Shown: one piece after another, positions 7,618 through 14,871 of the stretch
Position numbering within the stretch: the first letter of the stretch is position 1
Layout: the number at the start of each line of letters is the position of its first letter
Assembly: GCA_963819785.1 (NCBI GenBank)
Contig: CAWFXW010000026.1
Coordinates: forward strand, 558,001-622,000
Source of the DNA: Palsa-504 sp963819785
Lineage (GTDB): Bacteria; Actinomycetota; Actinomycetes; Streptosporangiales; Streptosporangiaceae
DNA length: 64,000 nt
Reading direction: 5' to 3'
The notes under the pieces: generated by a model
What the model saw: the letters and a program-made list of their open reading frames with translations, nothing else
What the model was told of the DNA's origin: nothing
Database searches by the model: none
Program-made: the position numbers and the translations under genes

Positions 7618-7950
7618 ATGCTCGTCCCGGCAATCGCCGAGGTGCTCGCTGGCCTCATCGTCGTGTGGCTGGCCATCCGGATGCGGCAGGGGCGCGTGGC
7701 GCGCGGCTCGGCCGCCGGGGTACGGACACCGTCCACGATGCGCAGCGATGCAGCCTTCGAAACGGCCAACAAGGCTGCTGCGCCCCTGGCAGGGGCAGGC
7801 GGTGCCGTCTTGGCGGCCGGCGGTGTCCTCGCCGCGGTCCTGCCCAGGCACCTATTCGGGGCCTTCGTCTTCGGCGGCGTGGGAGTCTTTCTCCTCTTTT
7901 GCCTGCTCGGCGCGGCGACGGGCGTCAGAGCCTCCCGATCGGTTCCGTGA
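7618..7950 (+). CDS. SdpI-like small integral membrane protein
   Basis: A 110-residue membrane protein; ATG 7618 follows a clear GGAGG. Three hydrophobic segments are visible at about 2-18, 55-75 and 78-98. The loop GVRTPSTMRSDAAFETANKAA matches the RTPxTMxSDxAW-type loop of the SdpI/YhfL C-terminal domain. Family members include immunity proteins against the SdpC toxin, but many are orphan. It is divergent from the winged-helix regulator, as in Bacillus sdpRI, where an ArsR-like repressor pairs with SdpI. The functional parallel is inference. Confidence 0.65.
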   Translation: MLVPAIAEVLAGLIVVWLAIRMRQGRVARGSAAGVRTPSTMRSDAAFETANKAAAPLAGAGGAVLAAGGVLAAVLPRHLFGAFVFGGVGVFLLFCLLGAATGVRASRSVP

Positions 7951-8007
7951 GCCAGCATGCTTACCCGCGACGGTCCTTCAAGAGGCTGACAGGCCAGGGT
8001 CTGGGAC

Positions 8008-9076
8008 CTATGGCGGTCCGGGTTCAAGGGTGAGTCCGGTCTGGGCGAGGAACCCGCCGATCAGCCCGGGCCGGTACTGGATGCTCTTGAGCCGGTTCTT
8101 GATGATCGCCGCGAGCTGGTCCACGTCGCGGGCCATCAGGTTGCCCAGGCCGTTTTTCATGTTCGCCCAGACGCCCTCGGCCGCGTTGAGCTCGGGGGCG
8201 TAGCCGGGCAGCCTGACAACGGTCAGCCAGTCCGGGTGAGCGCTGGTGAACTCGCGCATCTTGGCGCTGATGTGGGTGTTCAGGTTGTCCCAGATCAAGA
8301 TCACGGGGGCAGCCAGCGTATGATGCGCGGCGGCGATCAGGTCTGCGTAGTCGGCCTCGGACATGCTCCGGCGCTCGCCCTTGCGGCCCCGGTGGATGCG
8401 CGTCCGGTAGAACAGCCGCCCGGGTTCGCCGGCCTTCAGGCAGGCCAGGCCCGCGACCGAGACCCGCCCGGAGCCCTTGCCGGACACCCTGATCACCGGG
8501 GTGTGCCCGCGGCGGCCCCAGGTGCGGGCCTTGGGCGGGCGAAGGTTCTGCCCGGCCTCGTCCTCGAAGCAGATCCACGCCCCGGTCGCCGCCGCTAGCC
8601 TCGTACCTTCGCCCAGGTCTCGGCCCGCCACGCGGCGATCGCGTCCTCGTCCCGCTCCGCGGCCCGGTGCGCCGCCACCTGCGGGCTGAACCCGATCCGG
8701 TGCAGCAGGTACGAGGCACCCCGCAGCGTGTACGACACGTGGAACAGCCGCCTGATCAGCGCCACCACCCGGGCCAGCGTCCACCGCTGGTCTTCCTTCC
8801 AGCCATAAGCTGCCGGGCCCAGGTCCAGCGCGGCCCGCAGCCGGGCCAGCCGGGCATCGTCCAGCTTGCACGCGTTCCCGCCCGGTCCCTTCGAGGCCAG
8901 CGCCGCCTCGCCGCCCGATCGCCAGCACCGCCGCCACAGATACGCCGACTTGGTGCTGACCCGCAGCAGCCGGGCCACCTGCGCCGGCTTGATTCCCTGC
9001 TCGAACATCTGCGCGGCCTGCAGCCGCAGCTTCTCACGGCGGGCCCGGTCAGCCCGCCACCATCCGGGTACCTCAT
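8008..9076 (-). pseudogene. IS630-family transposase, two frameshifts
   Basis: Read on the minus strand, the N-terminus MRYPDGGGLT (from 9076) changes frame near 9045 into DRARREKLRLQAAQMFEQG with the HTH region. The next frame ends at a TAG near 8596, and the DDE half continues in a third frame (GAWICFEDEAGQNLRPPKAR, then ILIWDNLNTHISAKMREF and LPGYAPELNAAEGVW). The three acidic residues are present. Each break is corrected by adding one base. IS630 elements can use programmed frameshifting, but no slippery heptamer is present at either site, so decay or assembly error is more likely. The stop is at 8008. Terminal repeats were not resolved. Confidence 0.8.
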
Positions 9077-9147
9077 ATCTCTGGCGTAGACCCGCCGGCA
9101 ACACCAATCACGCAGGCACGCCGAGAGTGATCAAGCAGACAAAGACC

Positions 9148-9453
9148 TCAGACCTTCAACTTCTGTAGCTCCTGTACCACCGCCCCTAGTCGCTGCGTTA
9201 GCTCGGTCAGAACCGACGGCGCAACATGGCTAGCGATCACGCTGACTAGCACCGTCGTCAACATCTCGTTGGTCTTCTTGCGCCGGTGATTTCTGATCAT
9301 GTCGCTGACTGACCGCACGCCCAGCGGGACCAGCCCGATGACGGCAGCGCCGGCGATGACAATTTCGGTGGCATCTAGGATCACCACGGCCTTGTCGCGC
9401 AGTTCGCGGCCTGCACGTGGTAACCGCGCCGTATGCGCGAAGCGGCCTGCCAA
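9148..9453 (-). CDS. Hypothetical small membrane protein
   Basis: A 101-residue frame with one hydrophobic segment (VILDATEIVIAGAAVIGLVPLGV), a basic stretch (RNHRRKKTNEML) and a C-terminal amphipathic helix (ELTQRLGAVVQELQKLKV) that could form a coiled coil. Base composition is less GC-biased than the flanks, like the rest of the island. No family recognised; the start is uncertain. Confidence 0.4.
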   Translation of the reverse strand: MAGRFAHTARLPRAGRELRDKAVVILDATEIVIAGAAVIGLVPLGVRSVSDMIRNHRRKKTNEMLTTVLVSVIASHVAPSVLTELTQRLGAVVQELQKLKV

Positions 9454-9848
9454 GACAAGCCGCCTCCATCATGGTGCAGGAGTGTGCTCGGCCCGGATGC
9501 GCGATGGTCGCGCTGCCCCCATGCGCCGTGCGGGACGGGGCCTAGCGCCTGACACGCCAGTTGAAGGCAACTACTCTGAGTAATGGTCTTAGTACCAGAA
9601 ATCAACTGACCGAGTCAGATTTCCGACACGCCGCGCGAACAATCGGAGGACTCCTACGTCAGGCGCTACGTTAGCCCCGGAAAGACCCTGACGGGTTGTG
9701 ACCGGTCCCGATTCCGGATCGGGCAGCGCAATCGGGAACTCGTGAGGCGAGCCAACCCTCTCGTCGGCCGAAACCAGATCTGGCGGCCGAAAGAGCGGCG
9801 GGCCGTCAGAGAAGTCCCGAGATGCGCCGCTCACCAAGGAGGACGGGC
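9454..9848. other. Intergenic, no supported gene
   Basis: Mixed-composition DNA with short competing frames on both strands and no convincing start/RBS pair until the AAGGAGG at 9837. No terminator or repeat stands out. Confidence 0.5.
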
Positions 9849-9977
9849 ATGAGGCCCAAATGGTCCTTTCCCGATCGCCTGAAGGAGGCCATCACGACGT
9901 ACGGTCCAACCGCCACCTCAGTGGCGCAGCTTGGGCTGTACTTGTGGTACGTACTCCGCCACGGGTCGACAACCTAA
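9849..9977 (+). CDS. Candidate 42-residue protein
   Basis: A strong AAGGAGG sits 6 bp before ATG 9849. The product is basic at the N-terminus (MRPKWSFPDRLKEAITTYG), then has a weakly hydrophobic segment (VAQLGLYLWYVLRHG), and ends at TAA 9977. It is short and without recognised relatives. The ribosome binding site is the main argument for it. Confidence 0.4.
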   Translation: MRPKWSFPDRLKEAITTYGPTATSVAQLGLYLWYVLRHGSTT

Positions 9978-10067
9978 CGGCTGCCGACCCGTAACAGCGC
10001 GGTCAACCGGGGTCGCGCCCCTTTGCTACTGCCTGTGGCGGTGGGCGCGATCCCGCCTCGCTCTTAC

Positions 10068-10120
10068 CGGCATCTGCCGGCAAGAGCCGGTATCTGCCGG
10101 TAAGTTGCCGGCAGATACCG
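10068..10120. repeat. Three-copy 16-bp repeat array (two direct, one inverted)
   Basis: Copies of CGGYATCTGCCGGYAA lie at 10068-10083 and 10088-10103 in the same orientation, exactly 20 bp apart. An inverted copy lies at 10105-10120. The dense, phased arrangement resembles an operator cluster or iterons. It is upstream (in the plus sense) of nothing obvious; the nearest regulator gene is the DUF5753 protein ending at 10454. The rest of 9978-10453 holds no gene I can support. Confidence 0.75.
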
Positions 10121-10453
10121 ACGATCTCACCCAAGCAAGGGCGCTATCAACACTGACACGCTAGTTTTTCTACAATCCCCGGAAGAAATTTCTACAACTC
10201 GTCGATCTCTAAACGACACATTCGGTTAGCAGGCGGTTGCCTACCGCTTACGCTGTCCGGACGCGCCCAGCCTGGCGCTGCCCGTCTATGGAACCAAAGT
10301 CCCCGGCCTCGGACGTCGCCACGTGTCTCCGCAGCGCCCGTCGACCGAAGCCCGTCTGGATTTGCTATTACCCTGGCCACCATTTTTCGGCGACTAAGCA
10401 TAGCGTCGACCTAATTCGCAGGAGGGCACCGCCGCACTGCTAACCTTGGGTTA

Positions 10454-11269
10454 CTATCCGAAGAGCTCATGTGAGGCACCACGCGGGAGTGCTTCACCAC
10501 GAAGCATGTCTGACCTCTGCCGTACCTTGGCGATAATCTCGGGTGCTCGTGTCGTCTGCGGTGCTGTGAACGAATCCAGGTGGACGACAGTCGGTTCGCC
10601 TTCGCGGTCGGCTATGGACGCAGCCCCCCCGAGACCGGCATGAGCGCTGACCCCAGCCGGTATCACCTGGATCATGACCTTCGGCTGCTGGCTCTCATCC
10701 GCCAAGTGGGTGAGCTGCTCGTACATCACCGCAGGCCCGCCTACGCCACGGTGCAGCACAGCCTCGGCCATAACAACCGTCACGGCTGGTGGCTGCGGGC
10801 GTGACAGAACCTGCTGGCGTCCCATCCTGCCAGCGAGAAGCACATCCAGCGACTCAGTTTCATCTGGCTCGGTAGCCAGGATCACCCGAGCGTACGACTC
10901 GACCTGGAGCAGGCCAGGGACCAAGGTCGGAGCCCAGTAGAACAGCGTGGTCGCGTTCTTCTCCGCGTCGATCCAGTCAACAAAGAACTCCGGGAACGAA
11001 GGCCTCCCGTTCCTCTTGACGTGCTCGGCCCATTCCTCGATCAGCCCGCTGTCAACCAGTGCGTTGAGCTGCGGGAACTCTCTTCCATACGCGGCGGCTA
11101 CCTCTGGTGACGGAGGACGCTGGCCCGACTCGGCTTTCGCGATGACTGTCCGCTCAAAGCCAAGCCGCCTCGCTAGCTCCTCCTGGCTGGTAATGCCGGC
11201 TGCCACCCGTGCCCGACGTAGCACGCGACCGAGGAACATCGCATCGGAGTCGTAGTCGTCGTGCTCCAT
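10454..11269 (-). CDS. XRE-family regulator with DUF5753 domain
   Basis: A 271-residue protein from ATG 11269. Residues about 12-70 form an HTH (LGRVLRRARVAAGITSQEEL then FERTVIAKAESGQRPPSP). The remainder matches the DUF5753 effector domain, with its hallmark YWAPTLVPGLLQVESYARVIL and VIPAGVSAHAGLGG. This is the typical actinomycete DUF5753 regulator, often paired with a small DUF397 gene; no DUF397 gene follows here. It is divergent from the small-gene cassette at 11408-12013, which it may regulate. Confidence 0.9.
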   Translation of the reverse strand: MEHDDYDSDAMFLGRVLRRARVAAGITSQEELARRLGFERTVIAKAESGQRPPSPEVAAAYGREFPQLNALVDSGLIEEWAEHVKRNGRPSFPEFFVDWIDAEKNATTLFYWAPTLVPGLLQVESYARVILATEPDETESLDVLLAGRMGRQQVLSRPQPPAVTVVMAEAVLHRGVGGPAVMYEQLTHLADESQQPKVMIQVIPAGVSAHAGLGGAASIADREGEPTVVHLDSFTAPQTTRAPEIIAKVRQRSDMLRGEALPRGASHELFG

Positions 11270-11407
11270 TGTGCTCGCTTCCTCTCCGATGTGGCGACTG
11301 TGGCGGAAGCGTGGTCCTTGCCCGTGCCACATAGCCAATTGTGCTCCTTGGCTGAGACGTTGGAAACGGAGATCACATCGCCACACGCCGCTAGAGGACA
11401 CCCGCCG

Positions 11408-11617
11408 ATGCCAGCCGAAACCGCACCCGCAGAGCCGAAGCATCCGCTTCATGCCATGACCACGTACGAGCTTAGGGACTACCGCCGCCAGCTTGAGACC
11501 GCCATCGCGTTCTTTGACCGGCAGGACCCGGTCCCGCCAGCGCGAGACCGGTTGCAGGCCAGCCTGGACGCCGTGCTGACCGAGCAGGACGAGCGCGCGA
11601 GGCTGGCCCGTGCCTGA
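11408..11617 (+). CDS. Small hypothetical protein of actinomycete mobile elements
   Basis: 69 residues: MTTYELRDYRRQLETAI follows a short N-terminus, then a charged helical C-terminus. It overlaps the next gene by 8 bp (GTG start inside its last codons). The type is frequent beside serine-recombinase or AICE-like cargo, but its function is unknown. Confidence 0.6.
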   Translation: MPAETAPAEPKHPLHAMTTYELRDYRRQLETAIAFFDRQDPVPPARDRLQASLDAVLTEQDERARLARA

Positions 11618-11801
11618 TGACCGTCTGCATGATGTCAGCGGCATGACCTCAGCCGAGCTTGCCCGTGCCCGCCGTGACCTTGAGGTCAGCCTTGCCCTGG
11701 CATTTCCCGGCTCGCCCGTGCGCGTGCCGATCCTGGCCGAGTTGAGCGCCATTGACGCCGAGCTGGACCATCGGCAGTGTGTCACCGGCCCGGAGAGCTG
11801 A
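11610..11801 (+). CDS. Small hypothetical protein
   Basis: 63 residues from GTG 11610, which has GAGG at proper spacing and overlaps the preceding gene; an internal ATG at 11643 is the alternative. It is helical and charged (MTSAELARARRDLEVSLAL, then VRVPILAELSAIDAEL). The following gene starts on its stop codon (TGATG), so the three small genes form one operon. Confidence 0.6.
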   Translation: MPDDRLHDVSGMTSAELARARRDLEVSLALAFPGSPVRVPILAELSAIDAELDHRQCVTGPES

Positions 11802-12013
11802 TGATCATTTATCTGTGTTCGTGCTGGTTTGCGACCGACGACCCCGAGTGGTTCGACGATCACCAGGACCGGCACCCGGTCATCACCAGCGCCGCAGGGT
11901 GCGGGACACCCCCGGCCAGCAGATCCCTTCCCGTAGGCTCCCCGTCCGGCTCTGAGTCCCTGGCGGGGTTCAGCACGGCGGGTAGAGAAGACGCCCCGGC
12001 ACCGCCTCCCTAG
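11801..12013 (+). CDS. Small Cys/His-containing hypothetical protein
   Basis: 70 residues. The start ATG overlaps the previous TGA. The N-terminus MIIYLCSCWFATDDPEWFDD has two Cys and a later DHQDRH, suggesting a degenerate zinc-binding fold. The last 30 residues are low-complexity and run into a terminator hairpin, so the natural end may have been earlier. Function unknown. Confidence 0.5.
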   Translation: MIIYLCSCWFATDDPEWFDDHQDRHPVITSAAGCGTPPASRSLPVGSPSGSESLAGFSTAGREDAPAPPP

Positions 12014-12025
12014 GTGCCGGGGCGT
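11991..12025 (+). terminator. Terminator hairpin after the small-gene operon
   Basis: ACGCCCCGGCACC, a 9-nt loop, then GGTGCCGGGGCGT: a perfect 13-bp stem that overlaps the stop codon of the last small gene. No T-run follows, as is usual in GC-rich actinomycetes. Confidence 0.7.
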
Positions 12026-12059
12026 CACCATGCCGGCCCGTCCGGTCCTCGGCCCGCGT

Positions 12060-12600
12060 TGATCTTGCTCGCGAATCGTGACCATTTACTGCTCCCCGCC
12101 AGCCAGGCCCAGCAAGACGACCTTGACCGGTCCCGCGCCGAGACCCTAGAGCGCAAGCGCAAGCAGGCCGACGCCGCCATCACCGGCATTGCCGCCGAGA
12201 TCGGCCAGCTAGCCGGGAAGACCGACCCGGTCAGCTGCGCGATCCGGGACCGGCTCACCGAGCAGTTCAGCCAGCGGTACGACGAGAAGAACGCGCTCGA
12301 AGCCGAACTGCAAGCTATCGAGGACGCCGCCCCCCTGCCCCACAGTGACCTGTCCCTGATCGAGGAACTGCCCTACGCCCCCGGACTGCTCGCCCAGGCA
12401 CCCGACGATCTCCGCGAGCGCCTCGCCGCAGCGTTCGGCCTGCAAGCCATCTTCCGGCACGACACCCGCCAAGCCACCATCGTGCTGACGATCACCGACA
12501 CGACCCCCGCCATCATCGATGCCATTGTGGCCGACCCCCGCACCGACCACGACACCAGCGCGGTGCGTGACACGCCCGTAGACGTGTCACGCACCGCTCT
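12060..12600 (+). pseudogene. C-terminal remnant of a large serine recombinase
   Basis: The frame contains LLPASQAQQDDLDRSRAETL, a coiled-coil-like stretch (ERKRKQADAAITGIAAEIG), and LPYAPGLLAQAPDDLRERLA followed by AAFGLQAIFRHDTRQATIVL. This is the C-terminal region of actinobacterial site-specific serine recombinases with coiled-coil and RNase H-like tail segments. The catalytic resolvase domain and the recombinase domain are absent, so it cannot be active. It marks the right end of the island, just before the hairpin at 12560 and the chromosomal DinB-like gene. Confidence 0.7.
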
Positions 12601-13194
12601 AGCAAGGTGGACCCCAGGGTTCATCCGGATTGGGCGGCTTTGGCGGGGCGGGGGGCGGGGATCAATGGCCCGTTCGGCCGAAAATAACTCGCCTGTTTGG
12701 TCGGCGGCGAGCTCGGTGACGATGTCCAGGTGGCCGACGTGCCGTGCGTACTCCTGGACCAGATGGAACAGGACCCGTTCCAGGGTGGCCGGGTCGGCGT
12801 CGCCCCAGCGGTCGCCCGGCTTGCCGGTCTCGTCCAGGTCGTGGGACTCGACGATGGCCCGGGTGCGCGCGGCCTGCTCGTCCAGGCCGGCCAGCAGGGT
12901 CTCGCGGGTCTCCCCGGGCCCGACATGCCAGCGGCCGTCCTGGTGATCGGCCCACGGGTTGCCGAAGGCGCGGCCCTCGAAGCCCCACTCCAGCCAGCGC
13001 AGCTCGACGTAGCGCAGGTGCTTGGCCAGCTCCAGCGGCGTCCAGCCGGAGGGCAGCCTGCTGCGGGTCAGTTCGGCGGCGGGCAGGGACGCCAGCTTGG
13101 CGGCCAGCTTGGCGCGGAAGAAGTCCAGGTAGCGGAGGAAGACCTCGGCGCGTGAGCCGGCCGGGGCGGTCGGCTCGGGGAACGGGACGGACAT
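12373..13194 (-). CDS. DinB/DUF664-family protein with abnormal C-terminal extension
   Basis: Start ATG 13194 is preceded by GGGGAGG. Residues about 15-165 are a four-helix DinB-type domain (RSRLPSGWTPLELAKHLRYV, with the metal-site His, and the later EYARHVGHLDIVTELA). Family members are usually about 165-175 residues, but this frame continues for about 100 more. The extra part is the antisense of the recombinase remnant and the 15-bp hairpin, so the natural stop was probably lost when the island inserted. Function unknown; some relatives are bacillithiol or mycothiol S-transferases. Confidence 0.75.
   Translation of the reverse strand: MSVPFPEPTAPAGSRAEVFLRYLDFFRAKLAAKLASLPAAELTRSRLPSGWTPLELAKHLRYVELRWLEWGFEGRAFGNPWADHQDGRWHVGPGETRETLLAGLDEQAARTRAIVESHDLDETGKPGDRWGDADPATLERVLFHLVQEYARHVGHLDIVTELAADQTGELFSAERAIDPRPPPRQSRPIRMNPGVHLARAVRDTSTGVSRTALVSWSVRGSATMASMMAGVVSVIVSTMVAWRVSCRKMACRPNAAARRSRRSSGAWASSPGA
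12560..12597. terminator. Very strong hairpin, 15-bp perfect stem
   Basis: GCGGTGCGTGACACG, an 8-nt loop, then the exact complement CGTGTCACGCACCGC. It lies at the end of the recombinase remnant and inside the antisense 3' extension of the DinB-like gene. It would stop transcription from both sides. Confidence 0.7.
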
Positions 13195-13248
13195 GGCTGA
13201 CCTCCCCTTCGGGTAAGGCCATTATCCCGCTTGGCCCGCTCAGCCGGC

Positions 13249-14100
13249 TCAGCCGGTGACCGGCACGTCGTGCCACAGGCCGCCGTTCAGGTTGACGTTG
13301 TTGCCGCTGGCGGCGCCGGGCGCGTGGTCGCCGATGTAGGTGTACAGCGGGTGCCCGTCGTAGGTGGCCTGCTTGGTGCCATCGGTCCGGGTGATGGTGC
13401 CGAGGGTGCCGGTGACGCCGGGCCCGGCCGAGGGGGTTCCGGTCACCGGCGGCCAGTAGGCGGCGCAGTCGCGGTAGCAGGCCGATTTGGTCGAGGTGTC
13501 CGGGGCGAACCAGTACAGGGTGAGCCCGCTGGCGCTGGTGAGCAGGTTGACCCCGCCGATGGTCCGGGACTTCAGGACGTCCGGGCCGGTGGCCGCGGGC
13601 TGGCTCTTGGGCGTGGCGACCGCCGCGAACAGCAGCGCGAGCGCGACCACCGACGCGCCCGCGATGGCGGGCAGCAGGCGGCGGCTGAGCTTCAGGTTGA
13701 GGTGGCGTGCCGGGCCTGGTATGACGGCCGCCACAGCCAGGGCCGCGAAGGCGGCGACGTCGAGGATCCCGGACACGATCCCGGCGGTGGTCCGGACCTC
13801 GGTGAAGCCGAACAGGCCGAACCACAGGGACAGCAGGTAGCCGCCCAGCGTGGACACCGCGAACCCGGCGCCGAGCGCGTCGATCAGCCAGTTGCCGGTG
13901 ACCAGGATGCCGGCGGCCAGCACGAACGCGGCGATGACCTGGAGCAGGAACAGCGGCCCGATGGTCGGGATGGTCCGGTAACCGGTCAGGTACAGGTCCA
14001 GGTGAATGGCTCCCGCGGCGACCAGCAGTGCTGCCCCGGCGATCCCGAACAAGGACCGCCGGGACAGTGACGTCCCCTTCATGCTCCCCATACCTGCCAC
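13249..14100 (-). CDS. Multi-pass membrane protein with PF03640-type secreted domain
   Basis: 283 residues. Five or so hydrophobic segments fill residues about 15-170 (LFGIAGAALLVAAGAI, LLQVIAAFVLAAGILV and others). The C-terminal about 100 residues carry two repeats of the secreted lipoprotein_15/PF03640 type (GLTLYWFAPDTSTKSACYRD and TKQATYDGHPLYTYIGDHAPG). The domain is extracytoplasmic; its function is unknown, although relatives have been proposed to bind haem or electron carriers. GTG 14100 and two nearby ATGs are alternative starts. Confidence 0.85.
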   Translation of the reverse strand: MAGMGSMKGTSLSRRSLFGIAGAALLVAAGAIHLDLYLTGYRTIPTIGPLFLLQVIAAFVLAAGILVTGNWLIDALGAGFAVSTLGGYLLSLWFGLFGFTEVRTTAGIVSGILDVAAFAALAVAAVIPGPARHLNLKLSRRLLPAIAGASVVALALLFAAVATPKSQPAATGPDVLKSRTIGGVNLLTSASGLTLYWFAPDTSTKSACYRDCAAYWPPVTGTPSAGPGVTGTLGTITRTDGTKQATYDGHPLYTYIGDHAPGAASGNNVNLNGGLWHDVPVTG

Positions 14101-14160
14101 TACGTGCTACCGGCGCGGCCGGTTCAAGATCGTTCATAACGGAACGGACGCGGACTTGAC

Positions 14161-14793
14161 TCATCGGGTCAGGGCGCGGACCGAGGCGGGGACCGGGATG
14201 CCCGGGCGCAGGTCGGGAGCGGGCAGCGGGTCACCGTACTGGACGTGGAACGGGATGACGCCGGCCCAGGTGCTGCCCGCCACGTCCTCGTCGGGATCAG
14301 TGGGCCAGGAACCGGAGATCTTCAGCGACCAGTCCCGGATCGGCATGGCCAGCACCATGGTGGCGGCCAGTTCGCGGCGGTGGGTGCCGCGGATCTCGGC
14401 GCGCCGGCCAGGCAGGAAGTGCTCAATGATCACGTCGAGCGCGTCCGACGCATCCGGGCCGGTCAGCCGGGTGAACGTGCCGAACAGCACCGCGCTGCGG
14501 TAGCGGAACGAGCTCTCGAAGCTGGACCGGGCGACGATGATGCCGTTCAGGTCGGTGACGGTCACGCAGACCTGGCGGCCGACGGCGACCCCGCGCATCC
14601 AGCCAGAGCCGGTCGAGCCGTGGATCAGGACGCGGTCGCCGTCACGCGCGATCCCGGTGGGAATCACCACGGCGCTGCCGGTGTCGTCGACCAGGCCGAT
14701 GTGGGCCAGGACCGTGTCGTCGAGGAGACGGTCCAGTTCGGCCCGGTCGGTAATCGCTCGGTCGTGCATGCGGGTCAGCGTCGTGTTCGTCAC
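14161..14793 (-). CDS. Pyridoxamine 5'-phosphate oxidase (PNPOx)-family FMN-binding protein
   Basis: 210 residues from GTG 14793. The split-barrel motif LAHIGLVDDTGSAVVIPTGI and the HGSTGSGWMRGVAVGRQVCV strand are typical of PNPOx-like or general stress FMN proteins. The C-terminal HRRELAATMVLAMPIRDWSL is typical of the subfamily often annotated as pyridoxamine 5'-phosphate oxidase family. It is divergent from a MocR-type regulator that itself needs PLP, which suggests a vitamin B6 link or an FMN-dependent detoxification role. The two cannot be told apart here. Confidence 0.85.
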   Translation of the reverse strand: MTNTTLTRMHDRAITDRAELDRLLDDTVLAHIGLVDDTGSAVVIPTGIARDGDRVLIHGSTGSGWMRGVAVGRQVCVTVTDLNGIIVARSSFESSFRYRSAVLFGTFTRLTGPDASDALDVIIEHFLPGRRAEIRGTHRRELAATMVLAMPIRDWSLKISGSWPTDPDEDVAGSTWAGVIPFHVQYGDPLPAPDLRPGIPVPASVRALTR

Positions 14794-14828
14794 AGCAGCG
14801 ACGCTACCGGTCTAAGCGGATCGTTCCG

Positions 14829-14869
14829 AGAGCCAGAATCGGCTCTTTTCCCGAGCCAGTATGGTGCTC
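14829..14869. promoter_or_regulatory. Repeated operator candidate of the MocR regulator
   Basis: AGAGCC-N6-GGCTCT (14829-14846) is followed by a related copy, GAGCCAGTATGGTGCTC (14853-14869). Both carry GAGCCAG[AT]AT in direct orientation. MocR regulators typically bind paired direct repeats near their own start, which is at 14872. Confidence 0.5.
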
Positions 14870-14871
14870 TT

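Noticed and set aside
8590..8610. Programmed frameshift in the IS630 transposase
   Set aside because: No slippery heptamer or downstream structure is evident, and a second shift near 9045 points to decay or sequence error.
9589..9837. 82-residue minus-strand frame
   Set aside because: No ribosome binding site or recognisable feature.
3657..12630. Island attachment repeat
   Set aside because: GGTCAAACCCGGGGTTCA near 3663 and GGTGGACCCCAGGGTTCA near 12606 look alike, but matches are too few and gapped to claim an att pair.
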